Shown here in pieces: positions 32,929-44,199 of a stretch of 64,000 bases of DNA (positions within the stretch are counted from its first letter, which is position 1; each line of letters opens with the position of its first letter). The notes beneath the pieces were generated by a model that saw nothing but the letters and a program-made list of their open reading frames with translations, did not search any database and was not told the DNA's origin. Position numbers and translations under genes: made by a program. Location: contig OX421966.1 of NCBI GenBank assembly GCA_949128115.1, forward strand, positions 69,375,416-69,439,415. Reading direction: 5' to 3'. The DNA is from Anaspis maculata. Lineage: Eukaryota > Arthropoda > Insecta > Coleoptera > Scraptiidae.

Positions 32929-33510
32929 CAGGGTGTTTCAGGGATGATAGCAAAAAATTCAACTATGGGTAGATCTTGTCAAAATATGACGGAAACCTAT
33001 GTACCATTTGGCAAAGTTCGGCCTAATGACGAAGATACAGCCCTCCAAAGTTCACTTTTTTCGGATTTCAAAAATTTGTAGCTCAGGAACGATTTGACAA
33101 ATTTAGCTTTTATTCAGTAGAAGCTGGTTTATTATAATTATCTATGAACCTGCCAAATTTGAAAGAAATCCAACCAGTGGTGTAGGAGTTATGAGGGTCA
33201 ATAATTTGGAAGCATTCGAAGAAAAGTTGACTTAAGGTGACACCTCATAGCTTCTACGCCACTGATTGGATTATTTACAAATTTGGCAAGTTGATAGATA
33301 GTTATGACAAACCAAATTATGCTAAATTAAAGCTAAATTTGTTGAAACGTTCCAGAGTTACTAATTTTTGAATTCCGAAAAAAGTGAACTTTGGAGGGCT
33401 GTATCTTCGTTATTAGGCCGAACTTTACAAAATGGTATTTAGGTTTTCGTCATATTTTGACGAGATCTACTCACAGTTGAATTTTTTGCTATCATCCCTG
33501 AAACACCCTG
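32929..33510. mobile_element. Palindromic MITE with TA duplication (582 bp)
   Basis: CAGGGTGTTTCAGGGATGAT and ATCATCCCTGAAACACCCTG are the ends, TA lies outside both. Arms of about 270 bp include TACAGCCCTCCAAAGTTCAC and its inverse. Confidence 0.85.
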
Positions 33511-33589
33511 TATAGCAGTTTTTTTTTCAAATTTGCCACTGGAGTGTTTTGAAGAAATACGTTGTAAGCAGCTCATGAGTAGCGCTGGG

Positions 33590-36115
33590 TAATACATTTG
33601 GATAATCGATTATTTTAGCACGCAAAAACAATCGATTAATAGAAAATCCCGATTAATCGATTGTTCGATTGTGAATAATCGATCATTTAATCGATTATTC
33701 GAAATCGAATAATTAGTCAGGGGGCATAGGGTCAAAAAAGGCTTGGCCGTGTGCAACTTCGTGAAGATATATAGAGATATGTCTAAATCGACTCCTGGGC
33801 GATCAAGGACCATGAAAAATTATAGTGGAATATTGACATCTGCTGCAGGCAAATATGGTGGAGGCGCCAAAATGGGCTTCATCTGGTAATGAGAAATTGG
33901 CTGTAGCCAGGGGCGGACTTGGCTTTCGTGGCGCCCTAGGCATGACTAAATTGGCCGCCCCTTCCCCTTTGAGAAGTGTCTTCCAGAGAACTAGTTTGTG
34001 TCTATATTCTTAGAGCACTAGCTGCTGTTAATGACAATAAGTGGTTTTTCATCAATTGTTGACACAAATTAACAAAAATTGAACAGAAAAAATTATGCGA
34101 ACGCGATTTTCGTGGAATAAAAATAAAATCACACTTTTTGTTCCAAGAAGACGATGTCGATGCCGCCCCCTTGGATCTGCCGCCCTAGGCACGTGCCTAC
34201 TTTGCCCATTGCCAAATCCACCCCTGGCTGTAGCTCGTTTGTTTTTCAACGGATTTCAATATCTGGAGCGTCATTTTGTAGACAAAAAAATTCTCTTTCT
34301 TATTTCATACCTAAATTTACAAACGTCATTTCGGGAAACTGTCAAACTTGTCTTTATAAGATATGCTAAATTCCGGCCTTTTTTTAAAGTTATCCGATAT
34401 TTGTGAAACTTGGCAGTATCATAGATCTTGAGGCGCCTTTTCCGAATTTCCACTTTTCCATTTCGTATCTTTGCCGTCTTGGCCGCCATATTGGAAAGAT
34501 GGCGCCAAAAAAACAGTTTTTTGTCTATATCTTCATTTCAGTCAATGTGAGGTGGAAGCGTTTGTATGCGAATGGAAGCTTATTCAATTATCTACAATTT
34601 GACACCTTATTCGTGTACATGCTATTTCCGGTTCTTGGGTTATGGCTTCTAGAACTCCCTGAAGCATCAACTTTTGTCATCCAATCAGTACATCAAGTTG
34701 ATCTTAGGTTCACGTGGCAGTCAAATTGACCATAAATAATGATATGTTGTCAACCACAGACCATTAATATCCAGAAAATCAATCATGGTAACGGTCGTTA
34801 TGCAACTACAGGGTGAACTCTAAGGGAAAATTGACTTTGAAAAGGTATAGCTTGAGAACCATAAGTCGCACATGAGTGATGCAGATGTCAAATTTTAGAG
34901 ACTTCAATAGACCTTCACTTTTGATATCAGTCCTGGAATTTTATGACGAATTTTCCGAACATTTTCAGAAAATATGTTTTTTGAACGCCATCTTTTCAAA
35001 ATTATGGCCAGAACAGCAGAGATACGAAGTAAAAAAGTGGATATTCTGAATGATGACCCCAAATTTCAACATAATAATGAGTTTCGAATGTATCTGACAT
35101 CTTTCAAATGCTATATTACCTTTATTTCGTTCTAAAGTTAGTTGGCTTACACAGTTCACCCTGTAATTACACAAATAACATCACCATGATCGATTTTCTG
35201 AATTTTGATCATCTATGATTACTGGCCAAGAGCTATTTATGGTTAATTTGCTTACTACATGACGGTGGTATCAATTTAACATGCTGATTGAATGCCGAAA
35301 GTTGATGCTTCCGGAAGTTCTGGAAGCTCTAACTCGAGAACCGTAAATCGCACATAAGTGACTGATATGTCAAATTGTAGAGATTTGAATGGGCTTTTCT
35401 CCGCGTATACACGTTTCAATTTTGAGTCAGTTGAATTTGAGATATTGACAATAAACTGTTTTTTGGGCGTCATCTTTTCAATATGGCGGCCAAAACGGCA
35501 AAGATACGAAGTGGAAAAGTAGAAATTCGGAAAGCGCACCTCAAGATCTATGATACTGCCAGGTTTCAAAAATATCGGATAACCTTCAAAAAATGGCGGA
35601 ATTTAGCATAAATCTTATAAAGACAATTTTGACAGTTTCACGGAATGACCTTTGTAAATTCAGGTATGAAATAAGAAGTGAGTTTTTTTGTCTACAAAAT
35701 GACGTGTCAGATGTTGAAATCCGTTGAAAAACAAACGAGCTACAGCCAGTTTTTTCATTACCAGATGAAGTCCATTTTGGCGCCTCCACCATATTTGCCT
35801 GCAGTAAATGCCAATATTCCACCATAATTTTTCATAGTCCTTGCTCCCATAGGTATCGATTTAGACATAACTCTATATATCTTCACGAAGCTGCACACGG
35901 CACGACCTATGCCCCCATACTAAATCGATTATTTATTGAACGATTCGAATAGAATAATCGCATATTTCACAATCGACTATGCATAATCGAGTAAAATCGA
36001 TAATTTGATTTCAAAAAAATCGAATAATCGATTTTGAAATAAATGAAATGATCGATTATTCGAAGTAATAGATATAATCGATCATCAATTATGAAATCTC
36101 ATAATCGCCCAGTCC
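33590..36115. repeat. Large foldback, arms about 0.8 kb, with AATCGATTATT termini
   Basis: The left arm (about 33600-34500) matches the inverse of about 35280-36110. Landmarks: CTTCGTGAAGATATATAGAG at both sides, GGCGCCTCCACCATATTTGCC, AAGATGGCGCC against ATGACGCCC. ATCGATTATT-rich ends are at 33600-33715 and 35925-36105. The left arm has an extra segment at about 33900-34225 (CGGACTTGGC to CCCTGGC), probably an insertion. Confidence 0.75.
34809..35163. mobile_element. Palindromic MITE with TA duplication at the foldback centre
   Basis: CAGGGTGAACTCTAAG at the left and its partner CAGTTCACCCTG at the right, TA outside both ends. Pairing inside is weaker than in 32929-33510. Confidence 0.65.
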
Positions 36116-36271
36116 TACTCATGACTACTCATGAGTCAATAATTTAAAACTCTCTGTGTGAAATTTGAGCCAAATCGGTCGAACGGTTCACAAGTTATGG
36201 GAATAAAACGATTTTTGGTTTCAATAGAGGTATTATCTGGTATTATTTACACTTTCCAGTATTATTGGTAT

Positions 36272-36786
36272 TGTTACGAGCGGCGATCCCGTACATATTG
36301 GTAAACACTCGATCTTTTTGGATTCTTCCATCCATTAGATCGCAGTGTAAAAGTCTGGAGCGATCTGGTGCATTCCAGAGCGTTCGTGTATGTGAAACTG
36401 AATGGAGACTCGAATGCCTGATCAGGGCACATCTGTCCATTTTGTCGGAGGCGCCGTTCCAGAACCCGGCAGAATTATACGGGTAATGTGTATGATTATT
36501 CGGGAATGGTCTAGAAACGGCATATGCCGGAACAACTATGGAATTTACTGGAAGTAGACAGAAAGTCCGGGAACACTATTCGGAGGCCTTATATAAGGCA
36601 TCAGTCGGCAGCTCGCGGCAGTATTGAATTGGAATGCGAAGTGGTAACAAGTGCGAAACAAGCGAAGTAACCGCGATATAATTCCAAGTGGATAATTGTT
36701 GGCATGTATTTATTGTAGTAATAAACGGTGTGTTTTAAATCGATCGTCTCAATTATATTCGAACCCGTACGCGAAATATCGTAACA
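36272..36786 (+). repeat. Solo LTR of the Gypsy family (515 bp) with 4-bp duplication GTAT
   Basis: TGTTACGAGCGG to GAAATATCGTAACA, orientation opposite to the element at 1-2885. GTAT lies before (36268-36271) and after (36787-36790). It shares GCCTTATATAAGGC and CGAAGTGGTAACAAGTG-type sequence with the LTR at 2373-2885. It inserted in the ATTATTGGTATT repeats. Confidence 0.88.
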
Positions 36787-37161
36787 GTATTATTGGTATT
36801 ATTGCTATAATAACATATCGGTATTATTGGTATTATCGGTATTATAGGTATTATTTCCAGTATTATCTTGTATTATTTTTGAAATTATTGGTATTATGAG
36901 GAATTATCGCAAATATTTGGTTATTGGTATTATTCTCAGTATTTCCGGTATTATCGGTATTATGTGCAAATTTATACTGGTAATACAAGCTTTGGTATTA
37001 TGGTGTACAAATTTTGGGTCCGTGAGCCACCCCTCAGGACGGACGAAGTGAAGCTAAAAGCGCCTTTTTCCTATTTTTTGGGAAAGTGTGCTAAAAAGGG
37101 CAAAATTTTCGGTGTGTCGTATTCAATGTTGCATAAGTAGTTTATTTTTTCTGTACTGTAC

Positions 37162-37243
37162 CTATGCCTTTTGACGCTCCCGTTACCAAAACAAAAGCTT
37201 TTTTGCCGAAGTCCACCGCCGTCTTCGAAGCCCCCTCCATCAT
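37162..37243 (-). CDS. Sptr: Sepiapterin reductase, exon 1 (overlaps the stop of the upstream gene)
   Basis: Codes 27 residues plus one base, starting M-M-E-G-A-S-K and ending F-V-L-V-T-G-A-S-K-G-I, the Rossmann-fold NADPH-binding motif missing from exon 2. The donor is G|GTACAG at 37161, phase 1, matching the phase of exon 2. The first ATG (37243-37241) overlaps the TGA of the upstream frame as ATGA; a second ATG follows directly. The exon is shared with the upstream gene's exon 2 with no splice site between, so one mRNA would contain both. The intron is 9,482 bp. Confidence 0.9.
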
Positions 37244-37671
37244 TCAGAGTCTTCTTCCTCTTTGTCGGGCAGCTGCTCGTACTGGAGCAGATCGACAACT
37301 TCGCCTTTCGCCGGGGCGGAAACTCGGTACTTGTCGCTTCTGGCCGGTTCGTCGAGACCGTCGTCGTCGGCCAGATCGGTGTAGTTTTGGCTGTTGAGCA
37401 GGTTTTGCATGCAAGCCTCGCGCTTTTCGCGCAGCTGTTTCAAAAGGTCCGGGTCGTTTTTGATTTTCTTCAGCTTGGCTTCTGGAAAGTGAGGTTATGT
37501 CGGGGGGGGTTCGGAATTCTTGGATTTTTGCTCACCAAGCAGGGCCAGATACTGATCGGAATCGGGCAAGTTGTACCGTATGGGCAGGGTGAAGTCGTCT
37601 TCGAAGCGCTGTTCTTGCGGGAAGTGGGCTATGACGAAGTTTGCGACACTTTTCCAAGGATCTGACGTCAT
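37240..37671 (-). CDS. Unrecognised 125-residue protein upstream of Sptr (exons 37671-37536 and 37481-37240)
   Basis: Start ATG at 37671 (M-T-S-D-P-W-K-S-V). Exon 1 codes 45 residues and one base; donor G|GTGAGC. The 54-bp intron ends CTTTCCAG; exon 2 codes 80 residues and stops TGA at 37242-37240. I do not recognise the family. It has no signal peptide or membrane segment. There is an aromatic N-terminal part (F-V-I-A-H-F-P-Q-E-Q-R-F), a lysine- and leucine-rich probable coiled coil at about 46-68 (E-A-K-L-K-K-I, L-L-K-Q-L-R-E-K-R-E) and an acidic end (D-K-E-E-E-D-S-E). The match of phase, consensus sites and codon composition makes it a real gene. It and Sptr share a strand, an exon and presumably a promoter. 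Confidence 0.82.
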
Positions 37672-37814
37672 TTTGACAGGAACTGGGGATTTTACCACCG
37701 TGCATTGGTATTGGTACGCATGTCCAACTGTCAAATCTGGTGATCTACGGCAAATGTACAGCACAAATCAATGTACAGTGTAGGGAATTAGACATGTCTT
37801 GCAGATTTATTATA
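37672..37814 (-). promoter_or_regulatory. Probable promoter region of the two-frame locus
   Basis: Only about 140 bp lie between the ATG at 37671 and the first element terminus near 37815. There is no clear TATA box. Contains TGACGTCA at 37663-37670 (overlapping the start region), a CRE-type palindrome, and TGTCAA phrases. Inferred by position. Confidence 0.35.
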
Positions 37815-38781
37815 ATCTACGTTTACCATCACGTACAGTGATGTAAAATACCCGGGTTTTTATATTTAAGGGTCAATACCCAGGGTAAATACCCGGTATT
37901 TACCCAAAATCAAGTCTCTAATAGGGTATCTATTTTCATTAATAATAATGATTATAGGCGATTGACCTTATTGGGGAAAATGGCCGTTTCGTCGAGGAAG
38001 TTTTAGGAAATTAATTTTTAGAACTGGTGTAAGTTGCCGTCCGGCAACGGCGGTGGTTACGTCAATTGGTGGCATGTCAAAACTGTCACTTTGCTGTCTT
38101 GTGCAGTACGCTACAAGCAAACTTTCGTTCCTGTGAACCCTTGGGACCCCATAGGCTCGTTATTGGGCCCCATGTTGATGACAAGCGTCGTCGCAGACCT
38201 TTCTCTAAATCATCCATAGCTTCCGCCCAAGGAAGAGCAACAGACTCTGTCACACCCGCACGGAGGGAAACACACAAGCCCGTCGACCAGCCTGCCAGCC
38301 AAGAAAAAATCACCTCGGGCTGGCCGTGCAGAGTCAACCACCACCTACCTTTTTTCCTCGCTTTTTTCTAAAGATTTCCTGCTTCGACTTCAGCTGGAGA
38401 TCCGCATTTTTCATTCTAACAAGCTCGCCGTAGCTACCTCTGTGTTCGCGACGTAAACGTTGTCTTTTTTTATCGCAATAATGTAGTGCATTGCTGGGGG
38501 CGTAGTCTTTCAGCTGCGCACCTCTGGAGCTAGATCTACTACAAACCTGCTAAATACGCTAACCATAACATGAAATAAGAGACACAAATGCAAACCCCTT
38601 TTTCAGATTATTTCTACTTGTCAAATTTCCATGTCAATATGTGGGTATTACAGGTATCCACTAGTGCCCACCTAGGCTACTAGACGTCGGAGTATGTTTT
38701 CCTCGCAAAAACGTCCTCGACGATCAAGTACCGAGCTCTACACCAGGTGGCGTTTTTTAAATGTAAATCGTCTATAACAAC

Positions 38782-39018
38782 TGTTATGTATTTAAATAGT
38801 ATTTTAAATAGCGCGCCTTAAGCGGCAACCCCCTCTGTCTAACCGCGATAACACATGTCATGCGAGAGCCTCACTCTCTCCTCTGCCGAACGTGCCAGCA
38901 GCAACATCTTGTAAACAACGTTCACAACGCTCCTGTAATGTAAGAATTGATCAAGACAATAAACTGTATTAGTCCGTACTCCAGCGTTTCCCTGAAGCCT
39001 TACCACACGGACATAACA
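38782..39018 (+). repeat. 5' LTR (237 bp)
   Basis: TGTTATGTATTTAAATAG to GGACATAACA. A TATTTAAATAG box near the start and AATAAA near 38958 are visible. TGGCGACGAGGAT directly downstream (39021-39033) is the likely primer-binding site. Confidence 0.9.
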
Positions 39019-39297
39019 TTTTGGCGACGAGGATTCAAGCGACAGGAGTTCCAGGGATCCAGGACGTCAGGAGGAAGGCAAGTTGCAGTTCCAATTTTTT
39101 CTTACATTTCGAGCCAGTTTTTGTGACGGAAACGTGTAATGCCGCCTTAACGCATAACGGAGATTCTATGCGCATGACGGGTAAGAAGATACCTACATTA
39201 CCGGCATTTGAAGTTGACAATCGGCAGAGAAACTGACAGTTGAAGAGCAGAGGAGAGCGAAGACTGAAGAGCCGACGGGCGAGGGCGGAGAAGCGAA

Positions 39298-40837
39298 ATG
39301 GCAGCTGCGATCGGCGTGGTGCGGGAGTTCAACCAGGAGCGAGGCGACTGTTGGATCATCTACAGCGAGCGGCTGGAGCAGTATTTTGCGGCGAATAAGA
39401 TCACGGACGATAGGCAACAGGTGGCGACCAGTGATGTAAAATACCCGGGTTTTTATATTTAAGGGTAAATACCGGATATTTACCCAAAATCGGGTCTCTA
39501 ATAGGGTATCTATTTTCATTGATTGTTATTAACAATTGGAGAAACAACAACAAACAATTATGATTTTTTGCTCACAGCAGCAAAATAATAATAAGCTCTT
39601 TGAAGGTTAGGTTTATAAAGCCTAGAACTTGGAAAAAGAAATCATTTAACCTTTAACCGTCAACACTGTCAACCGAGCTGTCAACAGTGTCAACTTTTCT
39701 GTCAAACTGGGTAGAGTGGGTAAATATCATCGGGAAAATGCCGGGTAAATACCCGATTTATATTTACCTACCTACCCGGTAAATACCCAACTCACATCAC
39801 TGGTGGCGACCCTACTGAGTCTGGTTGGTGATGACACGTATAAACTTCTCCGAGATCTGTGCTTTCCGGTTTTGCCTAAGACCAAAACTTACGATGAACT
39901 CTCAAACTTAATGAAGGGACATTTCAGCCCCCCTGTAGCGGTTTTCCGTGAAAGAATCGCATTCCACCATGCAGTTCAAGAAGATGTGGAAACGGCAACG
40001 GAATGGTTCGCAAAGCTCAAGAGACTCGCAGTGAATTGCGAATTTGGGGCGCAGCTCGACTTCATTTTGAGAGAGCGGTTCGTTGTGGGAATGCGGCCCG
40101 GACCGGTGTTGGACCGTGTCTGCGAGGAAAAACACACGACGGCTTTGGCGGACCTAGTGGAGTTATCGGCAAAGAAAGAAGCTGCAGTACGCAACAGTTG
40201 TAGCAGCAAGAGTACCAGCGAGGTCAACATTCTGAAAAAGGCCCAGGTACGAGAACATTTTGCACCAAAGAAGCCTACGCGTGAAGCCCAGTACCAGCAG
40301 AAGAGACCGGTGCGTGAAGCTCAATACCAGCACGAAGAACGGAGGCCGTGCCACTGCTGCGGGGGAAAACACCAGAAGCACCAGCAATGCAAATATCTAT
40401 CTTTCAAGTGCAGGATTTGCTCCCGGGTTGGACATTTGGCGAAGGTTTGCCGGCAGAGGCCCGTAAACAATGTCGCCAAACAGGACTCTGGTGAAGTAGA
40501 CTTTCCTTTGTTTAATGTTAAGATTCAACAAAAAGTAGATCGGTCGAATAATCCATTTAGAATTTGCATTGAGCTAGAAGGTGTAAAGATTGTAGCAGAA
40601 TTAGACAGTGGGGCGGGCCTAACCATCATAAATGTTCAGACATATCGAAGGTATTTTGCACATATCGGGCTTCAGGATGCAAAATTGGTACTGAGAACGT
40701 ACACAGGCGAGACCGTTAGACCTCTAGGTAAACTCAGGGTTAACATTGTATATAAAAATGTAAATAAATTGTTGGATGTATATGTTGTAAATACGAAGGG
40801 ACCAAATCTGTTGGGGCGTGATTTCTTCCAGACTTAA
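39298..40837 (+). pseudogene. Gypsy gag-protease frame interrupted by a hAT MITE
   Basis: The frame starts at the ATG at 39298 (M-A-A-A-I-G-V-V-R-E-F), is broken at 39429 by the MITE and continues after 39802, with the frame preserved apart from insertion and duplication. It contains capsid-type sequence (Y-D-E-L-S-N-L-M-K-G-H-F), zinc knuckles (C-H-C-C-G-G-K-H and C-R-I-C-S-R-V-G-H-L-A-K-V-C), and a protease site A-E-L-D-S-G-A near 40600. It ends D-F-F-Q-T at 40837 and overlaps the pol frame by about 20 bases, suggesting a -1 shift for Pol. Confidence 0.85.
39429..39802. mobile_element. hAT-type MITE (374 bp) in the gag gene, duplication GTGGCGAC
   Basis: CAGTGATGTAAAATACCCGGG to AACTCACATCACTG, flanked by GTGGCGAC at 39421-39428 and 39803-39810. 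Contains TAAATACCCGG repeats at both sides and CTGTCAAC phrases. Excising it and one duplication copy restores the gag frame. Confidence 0.93.
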
Positions 40838-43774
40838 TGTGATTTTAAATGTTGCAGATGTGAAATACGTAGGGGAAGGTACCGTGGCTATGATACTGGA
40901 CAGGTACTCGGATGTTTTTGACGGTGGGCTGGGCAGGTACAAGTACGCACAGGTGGCAGTCAAGGTGACGCCTGGGACGCCAGCGGTATTCTGCAAGCCG
41001 AGACCCATCCCCATCGCATTCAAGGAAAAGGTCGAAAAGGAGCTAGCAAGATTGGAGCGAGAAGGCATCATAACACCAGTCGAGTCAAACGAGTATGGTA
41101 CACCACTGGTTCCTGTATTAAAATCCGATGGCACAATCCGTTTGTGTGGCGATTATCGTTCTACTATAAACAAGTATTTGGAGGAGTCTAAATACCCATT
41201 ACCGTTGATCCAGGAAATTTTCGCAACACTCAGCGGAGGCCAGCAGTTCACGAAGATCGACATGTCACAAGCATACGCCCAATTTGAAGTCACAGAAGAA
41301 GCGAAGAAAATTCTGGCATGGAGCACCCACAAGGGAGTGTTTTTGATGAACAGAATGCCGTACGGAATAGCGCCAGCGTCAGCAAAATTTCAAAAATATA
41401 TCGAAGAATTGCTGAGAGGAATTCCAGGCGTGGTGAACTTCTTAGACGACGTGATAATTACGGGAGCGACATTCCGACAACATGTGGAGCGCTTGGAGGC
41501 TGTTTTAAAGAGATTGCAGGAAGCAGGACTCAAGGCAAAAAGAAGCAAGTGTGAATTTTTCAAGGATGAGGTATGCTACCTTGGGCACAAAATTACACGG
41601 GATGGCTTACAGAAGACAGACGAGAAAATTCGTGCAATAGTAGATGCAGCACCACCAACGAATGTCACTGAAGTCCGATCTTTCCTGGGCATGGTGAATT
41701 ACTACAACAGATATTTGCAGAATGCAGCGCATGTTTTGCATCCAATTTACAACCTTCTCACGGCGAGCACGAAGTTCGACTGGAATGCTGAATGCCAGGC
41801 TGCATTCCGACAAGTCAAGAAGATGATAGCCGCCGACAGTACTCTGGTACATTTCGACCCGAGGCGAAAAGTTATCCTTTGCTGTGATGCTTCTGACAGG
41901 GGCGTCGGAGCGGCTCTTTTCCACAAAATGGACAACGGTGAAGAACGTCCGATTGGTTTCGTCTCAAGAAAATTATTACCGCAAGAAGCAAGGTATTCGG
42001 TAATACATCGAGAAGCATTGGCGATCTATTTTGGAGTCAAAAGGTTTCATCAGTACCTAATGGGCCAGAAATTTATTCTGAGAACAGACCACAAACCAAT
42101 GTTGGCATTGTTTGGTGAGAAGAGGGCGATTCCGCAAATGTATGTATCTCGGATGCAAAGATGGGCCATATTTTTAGCACAGTTTGATTATTGTTTAGAA
42201 TATATCAAAGGCAAAGAGAACACCATGGCAGACTATCTTTCGCGAGCAGCAGTACACACACTGAGCATAGCTACCAAAGAGGAATACACCTATTTGAATT
42301 TTGCGGAAACCCAACACAATTGGCCGGTGGATAACAAAATGGTAAAAACCGAAACGAACAACGATCGAATACTGAGAACAGTCAGAGGGTTACTTCGAAC
42401 GGGTTGGAGGCGAAACGAGGACGAAAAGCTGAAGCCATTTTGGAACCGAAAGGACGAATTGAGAGAAGAGAATGGATGTCTGATGTGGGGGTACCGTATC
42501 ATTATCCCCAGCTTCTTAAGGAAACGAATGCTTGAAGAACTGCACGTGAGTCACATGGGCATAGTGAAGACGAAGGCGTTGGCAAGATCTTACCTATGGT
42601 GGCCAGGCATCGACAAGGATATAGAAAAAATGTCCAGCTCATGTGTAGCCTGTCTGAAGCAAAGACCAGATCCTCCGAAAGCCGAATTAACACCTTGGTA
42701 AAAAGCTACAGAACCAATGAAGCGAGTGCATTTGGATTTCCTAGGTCCTGTACAAGGACGAGAATTTTTAATTATGGTGGATTCATTTTCGGGATGGCCA
42801 GAAATTTTTCCAATGAAAGATATTACGACTGTAAGAACATTGGAAAAGTTCTCAGAGAAACTTTTGCAAGATATGGCGTTCCGGAAACTGTTGTAACGGA
42901 CAATGGTAAATATTTCGTTTCTGGAGAAATGAAAGAATTTTTCTCGAAAAATGGTATAATTCATCTGACGACACCACCAGGACATCCAGCTGGAAATGGA
43001 AGAGCGGAAAATGGAGTGGAAACCTTCAAAAACAAACTCTTTGCAGCACTCGAAGATCCGAAGAACAAAACCCAGAAGATCGAGACCCTAATAGCTAGAT
43101 TTCTGATAAACTATCGAGCCATGATGTATTGCACGACTCGGAGAACACCAGCCGAAGCATTTCTAGGACGGAAAATGAAGACAAGACTCGATATATTAAA
43201 ACGGGCCAAGCCGGACAAAGAACAAGTAATCATTGACGACAAAACGAAAGATAAAGTTTTCAGAATCGGACAAAAGGTGATGGTCAGAGATTATCGAGAA
43301 GTAAATAAGAAAAAATGGCGTGAAGCAGAAATCAGTGGGAGAGAAGGGAATGTGATATACAGATGTAAATTGGATAACGATCAGATATGGAGAAGGCATC
43401 GAGATCAGATTATACCAAGAGAAGAGAAAGAAAAGGAAAGAGAGAACTATAAGCAAGAAAAAACCCAGTACTCTGCAAGAATGGGAAGAATAGTTGAACG
43501 GCCGGAGGAAGAAGATCGAATAGACCAAGTCCAAGAACCTGACGAAGATCGAAGAGACCAAAAAATCCAGGAACCGTCAGCACAGCGGGACAAAATCGGG
43601 GAAAATAAACAAGAAGGCTTTGAACAAGCGGAAGAAGTACAACTACAAGAGAGCACTGAGCCCTTGGCTGCCGAACCGGCAGAAGCCGCCCCCCATCCCA
43701 CCGTCAAAAACACCTCGAGGGTTACACAAAGACTCAAACGAAAAGTTTGCCCACCAAGAAGGTTAGATTTGTAA
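40818..43774 (+). pseudogene. Gypsy pol: RT, RNase H, integrase, with a stop and a frameshift
   Basis: RT begins about 40970, with L-C-G-D-Y-R-S-T-I-N, M-P-Y-G and the catalytic F-L-D-D at about 41440. RNase H follows (C-C-D-A-S-D-R-G-V-G near 41885 and T-D-H-K-P near 42085), then the integrase zinc region H-V-S-H...C-x-x-C near 42545-42655. A TAA at 42699 interrupts the frame. The integrase core (H-L-D-F-L-G-P, V-T-D-N-G-K-Y, later P-G-H-P-A-G-N-G-R-A-E) lies partly in this frame and, after about 42840, in another. The C-terminal basic and Glu-rich tail ends at 43774. Inactive as it stands. Confidence 0.9.
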
Positions 43775-43962
43775 TCACAACGCTTAAATGAACTAATTGA
43801 AATGTAATATGTATATATAAATGTGTATATATATATAGAATTGTACATGTGTAAATAATCGTAGTGAATTTGTAATTGCTGTCAGTCATTATAAATTGTA
43901 TCACTCTCGAAAATGATAAGATTTTTTGTACATAGGTATGTGTAATAATCTTGGTGGTAGGG

Positions 43963-44199
43963 TGTTATGTATTTAAATAGTATTTTAAATAGCGCGCCTT
44001 AAGCGGCAACCCCCTCTGTCTAACCGCGATAACACATGTCATGCGAGAGCCTCACTCTCTCCTCTGCCGAACGTGCCAACAGCAACATCTTGTAAACAAC
44101 GCTCACAACGCTCCTGTAATGTAAGAATTGATCAAGACAATAAACTGTATTAGTCCGTACTCCAGCGTTTCCCTGAAGCCTTACCACACGGACATAACA
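43963..44199 (+). repeat. 3' LTR (237 bp)
   Basis: Same length and almost the same sequence as the 5' LTR; preceded by GGTGGTAGGG as a polypurine-type tract. Confidence 0.9.

Larger units (their letters stand above)
31747..37035. mobile_element. TIR element rich in ATTATTGGTATT repeats, with nested insertions
   Basis: GAGGGGTGGCTCAC at the left and GTGAGCCACCCCTC at the right end. GGTATTATGGTGTACA lies near each end in direct orientation. ATTATTGGTATT-type simple repeats fill 31780-31940 and 36225-37000. No clear duplication was found outside. It carries a dispersed repeat, two TA-type MITEs, a large foldback and a solo LTR. Confidence 0.65.
29132..37095 (+). mobile_element. Dispersed repeat family R1 copy, split by nested insertions
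   Basis: Starts AAGCGAATATGCCTCAT with CAGTAGCGCACTTCC, has ATGGCGGCCAA units (29240-29720, 31300-31680) and GACGGACAGACGGAC at 31730. It resumes at 37036 with GGACGGACGAAGTGAAGC and AAAAGCGCC and ends GGAAAGTGTGCTAAAAA. Insertions in it: 29543-29654, 29794-30709, 30975-31262 and 31747-37035. It sits inside the Sptr intron. Confidence 0.7.
38782..44199 (+). mobile_element. Ty3/Gypsy-type LTR retrotransposon, complete but inactivated
   Basis: LTRs 38782-39018 and 43963-44199, both 237 bp, TGTTATG...CATAACA, with 5-bp duplication ACAAC on both sides. Gag starts at 39298, then protease, RT, RNase H and integrase. Defects: hAT MITE in gag, a stop in pol at 42699 and a frameshift near 42840. The two LTRs differ at only about two positions that I could see (GCCAGCAG/GCCAACAG and ACGTTC/ACGCTC), so insertion was recent. 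Confidence 0.92.

Noticed and set aside
37171..37665. 164-codon plus-strand frame
   Set aside because: Antisense to the two-gene locus; it crosses the intron and has no motif.
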